Notes: a model not told the origin generated them from the letters alone. Shown: positions 47,603-60,072, counted from the stretch's first letter. The stretch: 64,000 nt of DNA from Dryas octopetala (GCA_963921425.1 OY992836.1:21369889-21433888), one strand, 5' to 3'. Program-made: numbers and translations.

Positions 47603-48424
47603 ATGGACTGGTTTTCATGGCTATCAAAAACAGGGCTTGAACCCTCACTCATCTACGAGTACGGTCTAGCCTTTTCTCGCAATGAGCTACAATTGGAGGA
47701 TGCAGCTTACTTTGACCATGAGTTTCTGCAGAGCATGGGAATCTCTGTGGCCAAACACAGGCTAGAGATTCTCAAGCTTGCCAAGAAGGAAAATGGAGGG
47801 CACCCAAGGTCACTTTCAAGGCTCAATTTGGCACTCATCAGAACCAAGAAGTGCTTCAGCAAGTATTTTAGAAAGTGGGTTTTTCAGGAGGAGATGTCTC
47901 TTCAAGATGTGGCTGCAGAGTCAGGAAAGTATCAAGAGCACTGGAGAGGAGCTTTGTTGAGGAAGCACAAGAGTCATGAGGACCAGGTCAAGGAAGAGAG
48001 GCCACCAATTATGGTCAAAACTAGGAGCATAGCACTATCTGGGCCTCTGGATGGGAGGGTCCATGAGAGGTTGATGGCAAATAACAATAGGTGCTTGAAA
48101 CTATCTGGGCCTCTGGATGGGAAGGCCCATGAGAGGTTGGTGTACACAAATAGGAGCCCCAGACTTACTGGTGCTTTTGATGGAAAGGCTCCAGAGAAGT
48201 TGTTGGTGGCCACTAGGAGCCCTAAGTTGTCTGGACCTTTGGATGGAAGAACACATGAGAGGCTCATGGTCACAAATAGAAGCCCAAGACTGTCTGGACC
48301 TTTGGATGGAAGAGTTGCTGTGAGCCCAAAGTTCTGCGCTCCATATGAGAAGGAAAAGGTAGAGGTTGATTATGATGATCATTCACTCTGGACTGCACTA
48401 TTTCAGGATATGAAACCCACCTGA
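47603..48424 (+). CDS. SAM-domain protein with C-terminal 21-residue repeats
   Basis: Single exon, 273 residues. An N-terminal sterile alpha motif domain (about 1-66: WFSWLSKTGLEPSLIYEYGL ... FLQSMGISVAKHRLEILKLA) is followed by a basic linker. Then come five tandem copies of a 21-22-residue unit at 141-162, 163-183, 184-204, 205-225 and 226-244, with core R-S-P-(R/K)-L-S-G-P-L-D-G-(R/K)-x-H-E-R-L. It ends with an acidic segment (VEVDYDDHSLWTALFQDM). SAM domains mediate protein or RNA binding and oligomerisation. Plants carry a small family of such short SAM proteins, but I do not know a function for this one. The start is the first ATG in frame, next to the SAM domain. Confidence 0.85.
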   Translation: MDWFSWLSKTGLEPSLIYEYGLAFSRNELQLEDAAYFDHEFLQSMGISVAKHRLEILKLAKKENGGHPRSLSRLNLALIRTKKCFSKYFRKWVFQEEMSLQDVAAESGKYQEHWRGALLRKHKSHEDQVKEERPPIMVKTRSIALSGPLDGRVHERLMANNNRCLKLSGPLDGKAHERLVYTNRSPRLTGAFDGKAPEKLLVATRSPKLSGPLDGRTHERLMVTNRSPRLSGPLDGRVAVSPKFCAPYEKEKVEVDYDDHSLWTALFQDMKPT

Positions 48425-49305
48425 AATTTGTACAACTCTATCTTTAACAATTTTTCTTCATGTGATATATGAATTTTTGGTGTGTTCTTAGAAGTTTGTT
48501 TACTTTTCCCTCAGTGTTACTGTATTAGGCATCCCCATTTATCTTTACATGGGAAAAAAGTGCCCTAAATATATTTCCTGGTTGATTTGTCCATGATTTA
48601 TTTGTAATTTGTTCATCCATCCATGTATGAATTCATTGAGGCAACATGTTGCTCTTGTTAGTTGTTACACTATACAGTCTACACTTCAAATTTCGGGTAG
48701 AGTTACTATCATCTATCAATGCGTTAGTTCATGCAACTAACAGCTTAATGGCATTTGATTGTTAGAAACAGAATAATCACTTCTGAAAGTAAAAAATTGT
48801 TTTCAATTACATCCAGATTCAGGTCTAAAGTTACAAACAGAGACAGCATAATTTAGTTCAATGACAAATGCTCAGGGCAGTGGCTTTACAGCACAGTTTC
48901 ATGATTCAGACTCTTGCTTTCATCCACGAGCTCTATATTTTTACATTCACTAGCCGACTTCAATGAGAATTATTGCCACCCAACAAATATTAATCACCAC
49001 TACTTCCAACCAGCTGCAACACTCATTCAATCCAAATCATTATTGGAACCCACTCTTTTTTAGAATTGAAAGCTATAACCAAATTTTGTACCTCGTTCAA
49101 ACTGCAGCATTTGTATATGAATACTACGGAAAAGTGCAGTTTGGTATTGTAACCAAAAAGATAGACATAAACTAGAGCCTTGATAATGTATTGGTTCTTT
49201 TGGCACTCAAACATGGACCGCATTGTTGAGAGTTTGAGATATAAAAACTTACTAGAGCTCAGGTAGTTCTCTAGACAGTTGAAGTTCCACTCCCGCTCAT
49301 TGATC
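48425..49305. other. Convergent intergenic region
   Basis: 3' flanks of the SAM-domain gene and the transporter. No gene seen. Confidence 0.55.
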
Positions 49306-51624
49306 TTAATGATTTGTATTTGGAGGCAGCCTGAAGGAACCCCCGGCATAAAGCATTTGGTAAACAGGCTTTATCCTTGTACTCAGGACAATGCTCAACA
49401 TGGTACCCACACCACAGACAACAGCCAAAACTAAGAAGGTCAGCCTAAAGCAATCTGGACCCAAGCAGGAGGCATTTGTCTTGTGAAGATGAAGCCCATG
49501 CTGCTTTGCTGCCTCATTATCATATATGTACCCTGCTAGGAGACCTGAAAATAGAAATGCACCTAGAGGATTCCCTAATTGCATGAAATTGTAAAATACG
49601 CCAAAATGCTTCAAGCCAAAGAGTTCAGAGACAGTCGGGATCATGACAGAAAATTGGACACCATAGCAGACTCCAAGTAATGCGGTTGCAGCAAAAAGGG
49701 TTCCACTGATAGCAAAAGCAAAAACCAGATATATAAAGATCATTATAATTTGAGTGCATGTCATCCAAACTGTCCGAGGGATTGTTTTGGACCTGCAAAG
49801 AAAAGAAGTTTCTCTAAATCAGTATATTCATTTGCAGAACTAATTTCATGGAGAGGACAATTAGCTGAGTCGGATTAGCCATGAGGATAAATGTTACCAA
49901 CCTTACAAAATGTTCAGAAACAACTCCTCCACCAAGACGGCCCACAAAATTGCCAAAGCTGAAGAGAGACAACAAGATGGTGGTATCATGAACTCCTTGC
50001 GCAACCCCTATTTGGGCTAGATTATTGAGAACAGTTACCCCAGAACCAACCCCTACAAAATAAACCAAGAATAGAAGCCAGAAGTCAGCCTTGACCACAG
50101 CTTCACTAAATTTGAAATCTTCCCCTCTTTTTGGCCTTCTCTTTCTCTTCACTGCCCCCTCACCCTCTGCAAGAAGCATATCTATGTCGGATGAATCATC
50201 ACTTTCACGAAAACTTCCAAGGCTTCCTGTCGATGGAGATGGCTTCAGAAGTGGTTCTGTTACGTCTGCATTGGCAGCATTGCCTTCTCCATGGTTCAAA
50301 CTACCAGCAGACCCAACTGTTTGATCAAGTATCCCTGATGTGCTGGCTCTTGTGGGATACAATGTCATTTTTATAGGGATTGCAAGTGGTGCCATGAGAA
50401 GTAGAACCATTATGACAACAAAAGTGTTGGTAATTGGAGCACTTAAGGAAAGAGAATCATCCAATATTGTAGTTGTGAGCACATATAAGCCAAGTACAAC
50501 GCTTGCAAATTGGGTAAAACGAAAGTGGCCACGCTCTGCGGAGTCTTCACTAGTAGCTGGAGTACAAGGCCTAATGAAATACATCATAATGAAACATAGA
50601 ATAGGAACCCCAAGTGCAAGGAAGAGAAGAAGCTTAGAAGAAGAATTATGAAGCAGTACACTATAGATCTCTGTAAATACAGCTGCGCTGAGACCCCCGT
50701 AACCTTTTAGAATACCTGCAACGGTGCCACGACTAAAAGGGAAGTTTCTCATATTGGTTACAAGCACAGCTGTGGTAAACCAAGCAGTACTATTAGTGGC
50801 AACACAAAGGGCAATCCATAACTGCGAAAAAAAAACAACGGAATCATTATCTTATTTAATAGAAAATTTCTGGATTTGTAGATAAACCATATCCACGCAT
50901 AATCATTTAATTGGATAATCAAATCTCTAAAAACAAAATGAATGGCCAAAAGAAAGCTGCTTAAGCAAGCAACAAGCAAGGACAGATCAAATTCAAGCAT
51001 GCCAATTTTTATCAATCAATTCATCCAGAACTTTACAATGAACTAACAAGTTAACATCAAACATCCTCAATGCCCTAGAGAAGTCTAACAATCTTCAGAA
51101 CTAGTTCCAATTTACATTCAAGCATCACTAATCGCATAAAATAAATTATTAAAACAAACCCACTAAGTCAATTCTCCAAGAAATTAGATTTATGTTTCAA
51201 TTCTCTGAAAAAGCAGAGACATTCATTCTAAAGGGCAAGAATGATAGAATTAGAGCATCCAACCCAAAACCAAGGGCAAGAAAAGAAAAAGACATACCAG
51301 CCAGTAGGGCAAGGACTGAACAGTGCGGCTAACAGCAAGCCAGAGGACGCCATAACCAGAGAAGCAAGCAAAGGAACCAATCAAAAGAATGACCCAAGGT
51401 GGGAACTTGTTGGAGGCAATACCAGGAAGAAGACCCACATTTTCCCCAATATCATTGGCCACACCAAGCATGGTGAGCTGGTGCTGGTTGAAACCCAGAA
51501 CCGATTTCAGTGTGTGGGAGTAAAGTGGGAAGTTGTAGGCATTCCCAGCTGCTATTTGCACCCAAACTGCAGCTCCTAGTCCCACCCATGGCGGCCTGGT
51601 CCCTGCTTTGAGGTTCATCGCCAT
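49306..51624 (-). CDS. Nodulin-like major facilitator superfamily transporter (NFD4-type)
   Basis: Three exons on the minus strand, phase-checked: 51624-51298, 50821-49902, 49792-49306, giving 577 residues. Order: nodulin-like domain (WVGLGAAVWVQIAAGNAYNF, LTMLGVANDIGENVGLLPGI, MRNFPFSRGTVAGILKGYGG), then a long cytosolic loop rich in Ser/Asp/Lys (about residues 285-345, ending KRKRRPKRGEDFKF). A second membrane half follows (DFWLLFLVYFVGVGSGVTVL, FGNFVGRLGGGVVSEHFVRS, FAATALLGVCYGVQFSVMIP). About 12 membrane helices in total. Substrate unknown; the family includes vacuolar or plasma-membrane carriers. The start Met (MAMNLKAG) is the first ATG before the domain. Confidence 0.92.
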
Positions 51625-52063
51625 TGATGGGGTGCTAATATTTGATTTGAGCTCAGCAACAACAAAAAGAAGATGCTAATAATGACGATTATGATGTTCT
51701 TGTTGTTGTGAGAGTTTGGAGTAAACAGAGAGGAGAGAATTCTGGAAACTTGTCTGAATCTCTGTGTAATATCTGTTTGTACAGAACAGTACGTACAAAC
51801 ACACACATACAACAACCAATGACTTGGGCTTTGCCATCTGGACTCCTCGGCGGTTTCGTCTCTCTTCCTTTGAAATTTTTTTTTTCTTTTTTTTTTTTTA
51901 TTGTTTTCGCAAACTACATTTATGCAAAATTTCATTTCCATTGCGCGTGTGACTGGGACTGTGTATTTTAAGGACAAGTGGGTAGTAGAAAATTTGACTA
52001 CAAAACAAAACCCAAACAAAGAGTTCCTCTCAGTCTCTGACGTTGGAGAGGAACATGTCTCCG
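51625..52063 (-). other. Upstream region of the MFS transporter gene
   Basis: Presumed 5' UTR and promoter, with a poly-T tract near 51878-51900. No gene. Confidence 0.45.
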
Positions 52064-52083
52064 CACGTGACGTAGCTGACGTG
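52064..52083. promoter_or_regulatory. G-box and double TGACGT cluster
   Basis: CACGTG at 52064-52069 overlaps TGACGT at 52068-52073, and a second TGACGT lies at 52077-52082, about 440-460 bp upstream of the transporter start codon. Such ACGT-core clusters bind bZIP factors (ABF, TGA, bZIP28/60 classes). Confidence 0.45.
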
Positions 52084-55000
52084 TAAGGAGGATGACCTTG
52101 GGCCTTTTGTGGGCCCACTTGGTTGGCTTCGAAACCCAAAAGTAAACAAACTGGGCCAGTTCTCGGAAAAAAGTGTGGCTATGTTGTGCTCCTAAGAACC
52201 CACGTGTGCTAGAAGCTGAGATTTTCATTTTAGTTTCAAACGCCTGTTCATTAATATATACATATTAGGTGAGAGAATAGTAAAATGCTATAATAAATTT
52301 GAAGTATTTGATGCAGTATAATATTATGAGTTTGATATGATTGTTATAGGGTTATGTATTTGACGAAAAGAAATATTTTTCTCATGAAGTCAGAGCTATT
52401 AGCAGTTATAGTTTTTTAAAAGAAATAACACATGTTATAAGATTATTGGTACTGAAGATGAGAAGATCCTCAAAATTGAGGACCTAAGTATATTCCTTTA
52501 AAATATTTTATTATTCTTTTGGGTAATTGGGTGTATAAAGTTAAAAAATACTCAATTTAAAACGTATAAAGTAAACAAGAAGTGCAACCAGCAATGGTGA
52601 TTGGCCTCTTAAACAATTTTTTTTGGGCTGCTTGTTAATGAAACATTCTTGTTGTTGAAGCTCTATTCTCTATTTTGTCATTGTTTTTTGAACATTGGAA
52701 TAAAAAAGCCTTGGTGGCTTGGGAGGCCTCATTATTGCTAAAAGAAATAAAGAAACTAGTAGCCCAGAAGTAGTACACAGATGTCACTGGCCCATTAATC
52801 ATTATGTTTTTCTTCTTCTTCCTTTTCAAATTAAAAGTGGAAAAGAGTGTAGCATATGCATGCTTTCAGCTCACGTTCCCTTTTCAATTTATATCATATA
52901 TTTCCATATCTATTTGATCCGTTCTTTTCTCCAAAGAAGATGACAAGAGGGATCCCCTCCGTTTTTAATTCCCCAACTCCCTGCATTTTTTATTTTTCTT
53001 ATCCATCATTTTTAGCAATTTCCTCTAAATTAGACTTGACAAAATCATCTACTACACTACACAATAACACAACACGAATTTGGATTTAATATAATTTCAC
53101 ACACAACACGAACCCAATAAACACAACACGTTTTGAGGTCTACTCCGAACTTACACTATAAGTCCCCATTTATTATTACATCGAATGAAATTAAACCTTT
53201 CACTTAACCTAATTCTAACTAATTCGATCAATGTGATTGGGATGTTACCATTTGTTTGAATCTTGAACTCCTATAGTCCTATGCTTAATGCAGGCTCCAA
53301 AGATGGACAAACATATTAGGCATATGGGCTTTGTGCTCTTTTCCTTTCTTCTTCTTTGGGTGCTAATGTGATGGTGGCCGGAATGTGCTTCTTTTAAAAT
53401 ACACCTTTTTAGTCAGATCCATAACAGAGTAGTTTTGATCTCAAATTTCAATCCGTTAAGAAAGGCCCAGCCGCTGAAGGAGTGAAGGAGATTGGGCTGT
53501 GGCCCGAGTCTTGAGTCCTGACTATAGAAAAATAACCATTTGCAAAAGGACATTGCATAGTGGCATTAGTCTCATCAAGCTTATCCAATGATATCATCAA
53601 ATATGATACATACCTATCGAGACAAGAACGTTACAAGGACCTAAGATATTTTCTGAAGAGGCCCGCAGAAGAATATAAAGCATAAATGAAAGCAAACAAA
53701 GCACTACAGCTGTGTGAGTGAATTAGGACATGGTTGTTTTTGTTTAGGACATCATGACTCTTGCACACCCAACTTGTTTCTGACTAACATTCATTAATTC
53801 TGTCACCAGAAGATATACATGACCAGTGAACAAACAAGCAATAAGATTCAAATCAAATCAAAACGTTAATAAATTGGCTTACCCCACAAAGGGACAAAGC
53901 ATGCATAAAAGATATCCACTTTTTTTGAGTCTCAGTGCCAGCTCATACATTAAACTATGCTAATTGCTACAATGCTATAAAACCCAAGAAGCCGGTCAAG
54001 ACCCTCTATGAGCTATTACCATGTATGATGTATCACCTTATCTTTATCCTTATCTCCTCTTTCCCACTTTGAACAAAGTAAGAAATTACAGAGGAATCAT
54101 GGTGACCCTCCAACACCCCCACGTGGCAGGTACATGCACATCAGCACATGGGCCTTGTCACTACCCGAACCTGAACTATAAACCTGGGCCCAAGTGGACC
54201 CACATGATATATATGATCCAATTGATCCACTTTCGGTATGGACATAAACACATATAGAGCCTTCCCCACGTCCATCCAAGGACTACTTGCATGATTTGCA
54301 TCTGCATAATGCATTTTCCATTTGGGTTGATTTCCTATTCAAACACCACTCTCTGACTCAGCACTCACCATTGCTGATTTCACAAATTTTACAACTTGAT
54401 TTGTTCTCTAAAAATAGGATGGGGTTGGAATCTCACACGTAATGACCAGGCCACACCTAAAAATAAACAAAGCAATGCCATCAGGAGTGGATATGACGGA
54501 TCGGATAAGAAACCTAAGGGCCTGGATCGAGAAATTTCATCGAAAGGATTTAAACATTTTCTGAGAGTGTTTGAAGACAGTAGAAAAAGCAGCTGCCTGG
54601 TACATCGATCCTGTTCAATGCGCACCCACAACTTTCCTTTTCATAACCTTATCTTAATTCATGGGGCCAAAGTCGGTTTCTAGGCTGAAAGAGAACCCTG
54701 CCCAATTGCCCATGACCCATTTATGGGACCTTCATCATTTTGGAAGGATAGGGTCCTACGGACAACTCCACGACGACACCTTTTTGTCTTTCAAAATGTT
54801 GTTGCAACTTGCAACTAATTCAATTCTTGGCTCGACCAGACGTCGATTGCCCAATAATAATTTCCTCCATTAATCTTTCATCAAAGATAAGAGACTCATC
54901 CGTCATTAACAATTTTATTAATGTTTTGTTCGGTTGTTCACCAGCTCAGCACCTATACTCACCTCAATGTCATTAGTTTAAATTATCATTTCATTATAGT

Positions 55001-55915
55001 AACTGTTCAGATATTTTATTAAATTCCAATCAATTAAATTAATTGCCTTAATAAGATTCGTCTCAGTCCAATTTTCCTGGCAGGGGGTCTTAGCGTCATT
55101 TCCATGCCCCTTCAATTTCTCAACAAATTGCACTCCAGTTTGGTGCAACTTCAATGGAGATCGAAACATATATACCTGCAAAGTGAAAAACAAGAAATAC
55201 CATCATCTATAGACTATATAAGATAATATCCAAAATAAATAATTAATCCACCAAAAAATAATAATAATAATAATAATAATAATTCACCTCTATGGACTAT
55301 GAATCCAGAGCATGGTATACGAACGGATACGAGGTAAACGGGAGAAACGTACGGTGAAGCTGACGGCGTGGCAGACGACATAAATACCCCTTGAACCACT
55401 TAACATAACGGAAAATGGGACACAGACGTCAAAATTAACGGACTTCACAGTCGGAGATGGTGGAGAAATGAACTGAAACTCGAATGCCAGAGCCAAAACC
55501 AAATCAACCATTTGATTATGTTAAACCAAATTTGAGTGAATGAATTGAATCTGTTCGGTGGCTTTGAATTTAATTTGGGGCTAAATTGATGCTTATAAGG
55601 AGTTAAGGTCCCAGAAAGCAAAGCTTGGAGTCGCCAAAAATGGCGCGCCAGTACTGATTCATATACGTGTATTTTATATATACAGAATAGTGGTAGAGAA
55701 ATCATATCATATAGTCCTCTGTGTAGCACTTCGGTCACCGGAGGACACCAAAAAACAAGTCCGTTCCGAATCGCACAAATCCGTCAGATCACCAACACTT
55801 TCGCCGGATTCTGACGTCATCGCCGCCGAGCGCGGCAGCCTAAACTCGCCAGAAAACTCAAAACAACAAATCCAACTCAATTTTTTTTGTTTTCCAAAAT
55901 TCATTTGTTCTCCAA
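52084..55915. other. Large gene-poor region
   Basis: No gene with support. It holds a G-box CCACGTGG near 54119, an AAT trinucleotide repeat at about 55256-55281, and short open frames without domains. A non-coding RNA or a diverged gene cannot be excluded for 54400-54900. Confidence 0.45.
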
Positions 55916-56527
55916 TTACGACTCGTCGGACTTGGACATGGTGGAGAGCCGGCTCGGCCTCGGTCGGAAATCGGCTCGGCGCCTCTGGCTGTGGGAGGAG
56001 GGACGAATCAGAGCGGCCAAGGCGCGCCTCACCAGATCGCCTTCGACGCCGCCGATCCTCACGAGCGAGTTCGTCATCGCCGATCTCCGCGCGTTGAGGC
56101 GGTTCTGCGGCGCCGCAGAGGCCGGCGCGTGGCTGCCAAATCCCTTGTGGAGGCTGCACCTGAACGAGCCGGGGTGGTTCGTAGGGGAACACATACACGT
56201 CCGCTTCTGGTTACTGAGCTGCTGCCTCTTCACGGCTCCGTTGCCGTTGCCACGTGGCGAGACGGAGATGGATCGGCTCGGGGAGGTGGGACGCTGGTCC
56301 AGAGAGAAGCGTACGGACTGGGCGGACGGCGGTGATGAGGTGGCGAGGTTCAGACGGGTGGGAGAGTCGGCGTGGTGAAAGAAACCGGTGGATCGGGAAG
56401 AGAAGCTGGAAGTGGAGGAAGCGAAGGCTGAGGATGACGACTGAGAGCCGTAGAACCTTCCGCCGGGTGAACCGGACCGGAGCACCGGTCCGCATCCGCT
56501 TGTTGATCTTCTAGAAGTAGCTGCCAT
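55916..56527 (-). CDS. Serine-rich protein with CMCSPT-His-type motif (plant-specific)
   Basis: Single exon, 203 residues, starting at MAATSRRSTSG; the frame is open for 43 codons upstream but the initial Met fits the family. The Ser-rich half contains repeated FSSRST and RPTSPSRSISV stretches. A conserved block KRTCMCSPTNHPGSFRCSLHK (about 106-126) follows, and a basic C-terminal part (RRSAMTNSLVRIGGVEGDLV) is typical of plant serine-rich-related proteins. Function unknown. GC content is higher than in the surroundings, as usual for this intronless family. Confidence 0.85.
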   Translation of the reverse strand: MAATSRRSTSGCGPVLRSGSPGGRFYGSQSSSSAFASSTSSFSSRSTGFFHHADSPTRLNLATSSPPSAQSVRFSLDQRPTSPSRSISVSPRGNGNGAVKRQQLSNQKRTCMCSPTNHPGSFRCSLHKGFGSHAPASAAPQNRLNARRSAMTNSLVRIGGVEGDLVRRALAALIRPSSHSQRRRADFRPRPSRLSTMSKSDES

Positions 56528-58729
56528 TTTTTGTTTAGGTATTTGAGAATTCAAAGAAAGACGAGAGAGTGAAAAAGACGACAGAGAGAGAGAGAGAAGT
56601 ATTTTTTTTTTTCTTAAGCTGCGTTTCGCTGCCCAATTCGGCAAACTTAGCTTCACTCGAGCTATGCATTTATAGTGGATGAGCAGCGAGATGATGGTTC
56701 ATTTCTCGCGATATTTTCGTTACAATTACGGTATTTGTTTATTGGGTTTTCATTTGGTACCCTTACATTTCTCCTTATTTCTGTTGTGGGTACTCCACCT
56801 GGCGCCTGTTGATATTTAAATTAAAGTTGTACCCATAAATGCTTGAGATTTTTATTTCATTACCTTTCTTAATTATTTGTTAATTGGGAGAAGATTAAAT
56901 GAATTGGTGCATATGAAATGGTGGTTACATGTAGCTCAAGCAAAAGAAATTAAAACAATGCATCATGCATGTGAGTGCTTGATCACCAGAATGAATGTGG
57001 AACAATGAATTTGGATTCGACGAATTTTTTGTTTGGCCACTGGATTCGATTAATTGAATTGATTATATTTGTACCTTAAAAGCTTCTGCTCAAATACAAA
57101 GTACCTCATTCAATTTTAAATCAATTATTAAAACGAAAACGTTGCCTAATTAGTAGGACCCAAGACAACACAAGCTATTTCAAAGTCCGAAATATTCTTC
57201 TGTAAAGAATAAGGGCACAATTGCAAACTTGCAATTTGAAAGAAAATATCGGAAAGTTTTGGGACCTAACCAGAGCAAAATGTTCACAGTTGGGTGGTTG
57301 GTTAGAGTAAACTGGGGGCGCGGGTTAAGATTTTTCGGTTTGAGTACCAACGGTTTCGACGCCAAGCTATGGGCTGCAGCGCAGTGAAGAAGCAGTCAAC
57401 ATATAAAACGACAAAAATTGGACCGTTTTATCTGACAGCTTTGGAGTACTCAAGGGGTCTTCCGTTATGGCACGCGCTCACAGTCACACACGCACTCGCC
57501 TCTTAAATTCCACGTCCACACTGTAATTCACTACCAATTTACTCTCAGCCCCCTGTTTTTTTTGGGCCAATTTGTTCTCAGCCCCCTGTTTCTGTTAAAT
57601 TAGTTTTTATTTGTAATTATAATTAAAAACGTGCCGTACAAATTTTCTCTAATAATTATATGTTTCCCTATCTAGTAAAAATTGAGTTATAGCAATTTAT
57701 TAATTCAAAATTTTATTTTCTATTGATAGCTGTTTTCACGTGTACACTGGAAAGATCGATTGTTCCATAGATTTGGAAAATTACAACACAAATTGGACAC
57801 GGTAAGTCGAGTCTATTTTATTGTGTGACGAAATTTATTTACTAGTGTGACCATTGAAAACACAGAACATGTAGTATCATTTTCCCAAACAAATCAATGG
57901 AATGTATGATTTATAATTCTTTTTTCCAATGAAAATGATTGAATTTGACACACACAAAAAAGATTGGATCGTAAAATGCATGTATCCCACAATTATGGAA
58001 AAATTATACACATAATATATCAAATACATGGAAGCATCAAGCATCAACATTCATTTAATATTAATTGTTCCCTAAATTATAACTTTATAAGGCCCTTTTT
58101 CAAAAATTCCAAAAAAGAAAATAGTTTTATTCTTCAGATCTACCAGTCTTTGTAGATCATGTGATGTCTTTGATTATTCCCAGATTTGGAATCAATTTGG
58201 GGACCCTGCAAGGCTCTCACTCCCATAATTCCATTGAGGTGGAGGTGGAGGTGGAGGTGGAGGTGGAGGTGGGGGAGGGGACACATGGTGCTCTCAAAAT
58301 TGTTGAATTCCCATATAAAACTCGTCTTCACAAGTGTTCAAAATGGGTGCTTACACACCAAACCACTCAACCAGTTCAAAATTAATTTAATTATGGGTTC
58401 TTACACTTATACCACTCAAATTTTGGTACGTCTTACGATTTTCTTTTACAGTTTTACCATTGAAAAATAAAATAATACCATTTTTTAAAAAATATAGTAA
58501 GATGAGGCTCAAATAAGTAAAAAAACGCAAAATTCGTTTAAGAAGATGAAAACATCCTTTAAAAATGGATCACATACGAAACACAGATTATATTTTACAT
58601 GAGAATTTTAACAAAGTTGAGCATAAATACCACACATATGAGAAATGTTATCCACCTTCTCGTTTATTATTTTTATCTCATAGTATATTTTTATGATCTG
58701 AACTATTCATTTTTTAGATAATTTTTTTA
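56528..58729. other. Intergenic region upstream of Ser-rich gene
   Basis: Promoter of the Ser-rich gene, with a GA run at about 56582-56598. The rest is AT-rich spacer, with a GGTGGA hexanucleotide repeat at about 58236-58280. Confidence 0.5.
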
Positions 58730-58837
58730 TAGTGCCTAATTTTAAACACCCTATTCACCAAAAAAATTTCTCTAAACCCCCACCCATCTAGAAACTCTTT
58801 CAAAACCCCCTAAAATTTATAATCCTAAATTACCCTT

Positions 58838-58876
58838 CTGACGCATGCTGACGCGCGCTGACGCATGCTGACGTCA
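58838..58876. repeat. Four-copy TGACG decamer array
   Basis: Successive units TGACGCATGC, TGACGCGCGC, TGACGCATGC, TGACGTCACT near the left end of the candidate element. The last contains the palindromic TGACGTCA (CRE-like). Confidence 0.7.
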
Positions 58877-58984
58877 CTGTAACTGTATTTTGGTGAAACT
58901 GTTTTTTTTTTTTTTTTTTTTTTTTTGGAATTGAAGTTTTTGCTAAAACTCAATATTTCACTAAAACTAAAATCAAACACTGAA

Positions 58985-59440
58985 ATTGAATTTCATTACA
59001 CTAAAACCAAAAATTCAGTTACACTAAAACTGAATTTCAAAAATTCAGTTACACTGAAACTGAATTTCAAGAATTCAATTACACTGAAACTGAATTTCAA
59101 GAATTCAATTACACTGAAACTGAATTTCAGAAATTCAGTTACACTAAATTGAAGAATTCAGTTATGAATTCACTTACTGAAACTGAATTAAGTGATGAAA
59201 CAATTACACCTCGATTTCTGAAATTCAGTTTTAGTGTAATTGAATTCTTGAAATTCAGTTTCAGTGTAATTGAATTCTTGAAATTCAGTTTCAGTGTAAC
59301 TGAATTTTTGAAATTCAGTTTCAGTGTAATTGAATTCTTGAAATTCAGTTTCAGTGTAATTGAATTCTTGAAATTCAGTTTCAGTGTAACTGAATTTTTG
59401 AAATTCAGTTTTAGTGTAACTGAATTTTTGAAATGCAATT
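58985..59440. repeat. 30-bp tandem repeats arranged as a large palindrome
   Basis: Left block (about 58985-59145): 30-bp units based on ACTGAAACTGAATTTC. Right block (about 59215-59440): the same unit inverted (GAAATTCAGTTTCAGTGTAA), about seven copies. The gap of about 65 bp between blocks is unrelated. It translates to decapeptide repeats in several frames, but nothing suggests it is coding. Confidence 0.85.
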
Positions 59441-59795
59441 ACACCTTAATTAAAAAACAATTACACCTTTACTAAAACAAATTGCAATTCACTAAAACAG
59501 TTACACCTTTACTGAATTCCGTTTCACTAAAAAGAACACAGCAACCTTATCAAAAAAAAAAAAAAAAACAACAATACAACAAGCATTGAGATGAGAGGAG
59601 TAGCCAACAATACAACGTCGTCCGATCACCTCACGCGCGACGAGTACACGACAGTCGCCACTGCCTCGATCTGTTTCAACCTGCAAATTTGATTCATCAT
59701 ATTTCAGAACCATAATTTCATTCAAAATTCATTTAAAACTCATGTTTCACGAACTGAAACTGTTTCACGAACTGAAACTGTTTCATCAATAAATG

Positions 59796-59845
59796 TTTAA
59801 ATGCTCCTTAGCCATCAATAAAAAGATGGCTAAGGAGCATTTAAA
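59796..59845. repeat. Perfect inverted repeat, 21-bp arms, 8-base loop
   Basis: Arm 59796-59816 (TTTAAATGCTCCTTAGCC...) is the exact reverse complement of 59825-59845; the loop is AATAAAAA. Within the candidate Pack-MULE. Confidence 0.85.
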
Positions 59846-59927
59846 TAACATTTTAATCTTTAATTAAATAAGCATGACATTTACTGCACCACCACCACCA
59901 CAATCAACCAACCTGCAACAATTACCA

Positions 59928-59990
59928 TACCAACAAACTTTCACACCCAGCTCTAAAGACCAACAAACTTTCACACCTAGCTCTAAAGAC
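59928..59990. repeat. Direct repeat, 31 bp, two copies
   Basis: CAACAAACTTTCACACC(C/T)AGCTCTAAAGAC occurs twice head to tail, followed by a degenerate third start. Confidence 0.8.
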
Positions 59991-60072
59991 CAAAAGAATC
60001 TACATGATAAAAGACATAAATTTCACAATGATGTCGACCTGACTCGACATTTACAGTAGGATCAGCATTTAC

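Noticed and set aside
54389..54873. Overlapping frames of 70-95 codons on both strands
   Set aside because: No domain, no codon pattern of a gene, frames overlap on opposite strands; a non-coding transcript cannot be excluded.
58925..59475. Open frames with decapeptide repeats (LKLNFKNSVT and FSFSVIEFLK types) on both strands
   Set aside because: They arise from the 30-bp repeat array; frames are open on both strands and have no domain or conserved start.
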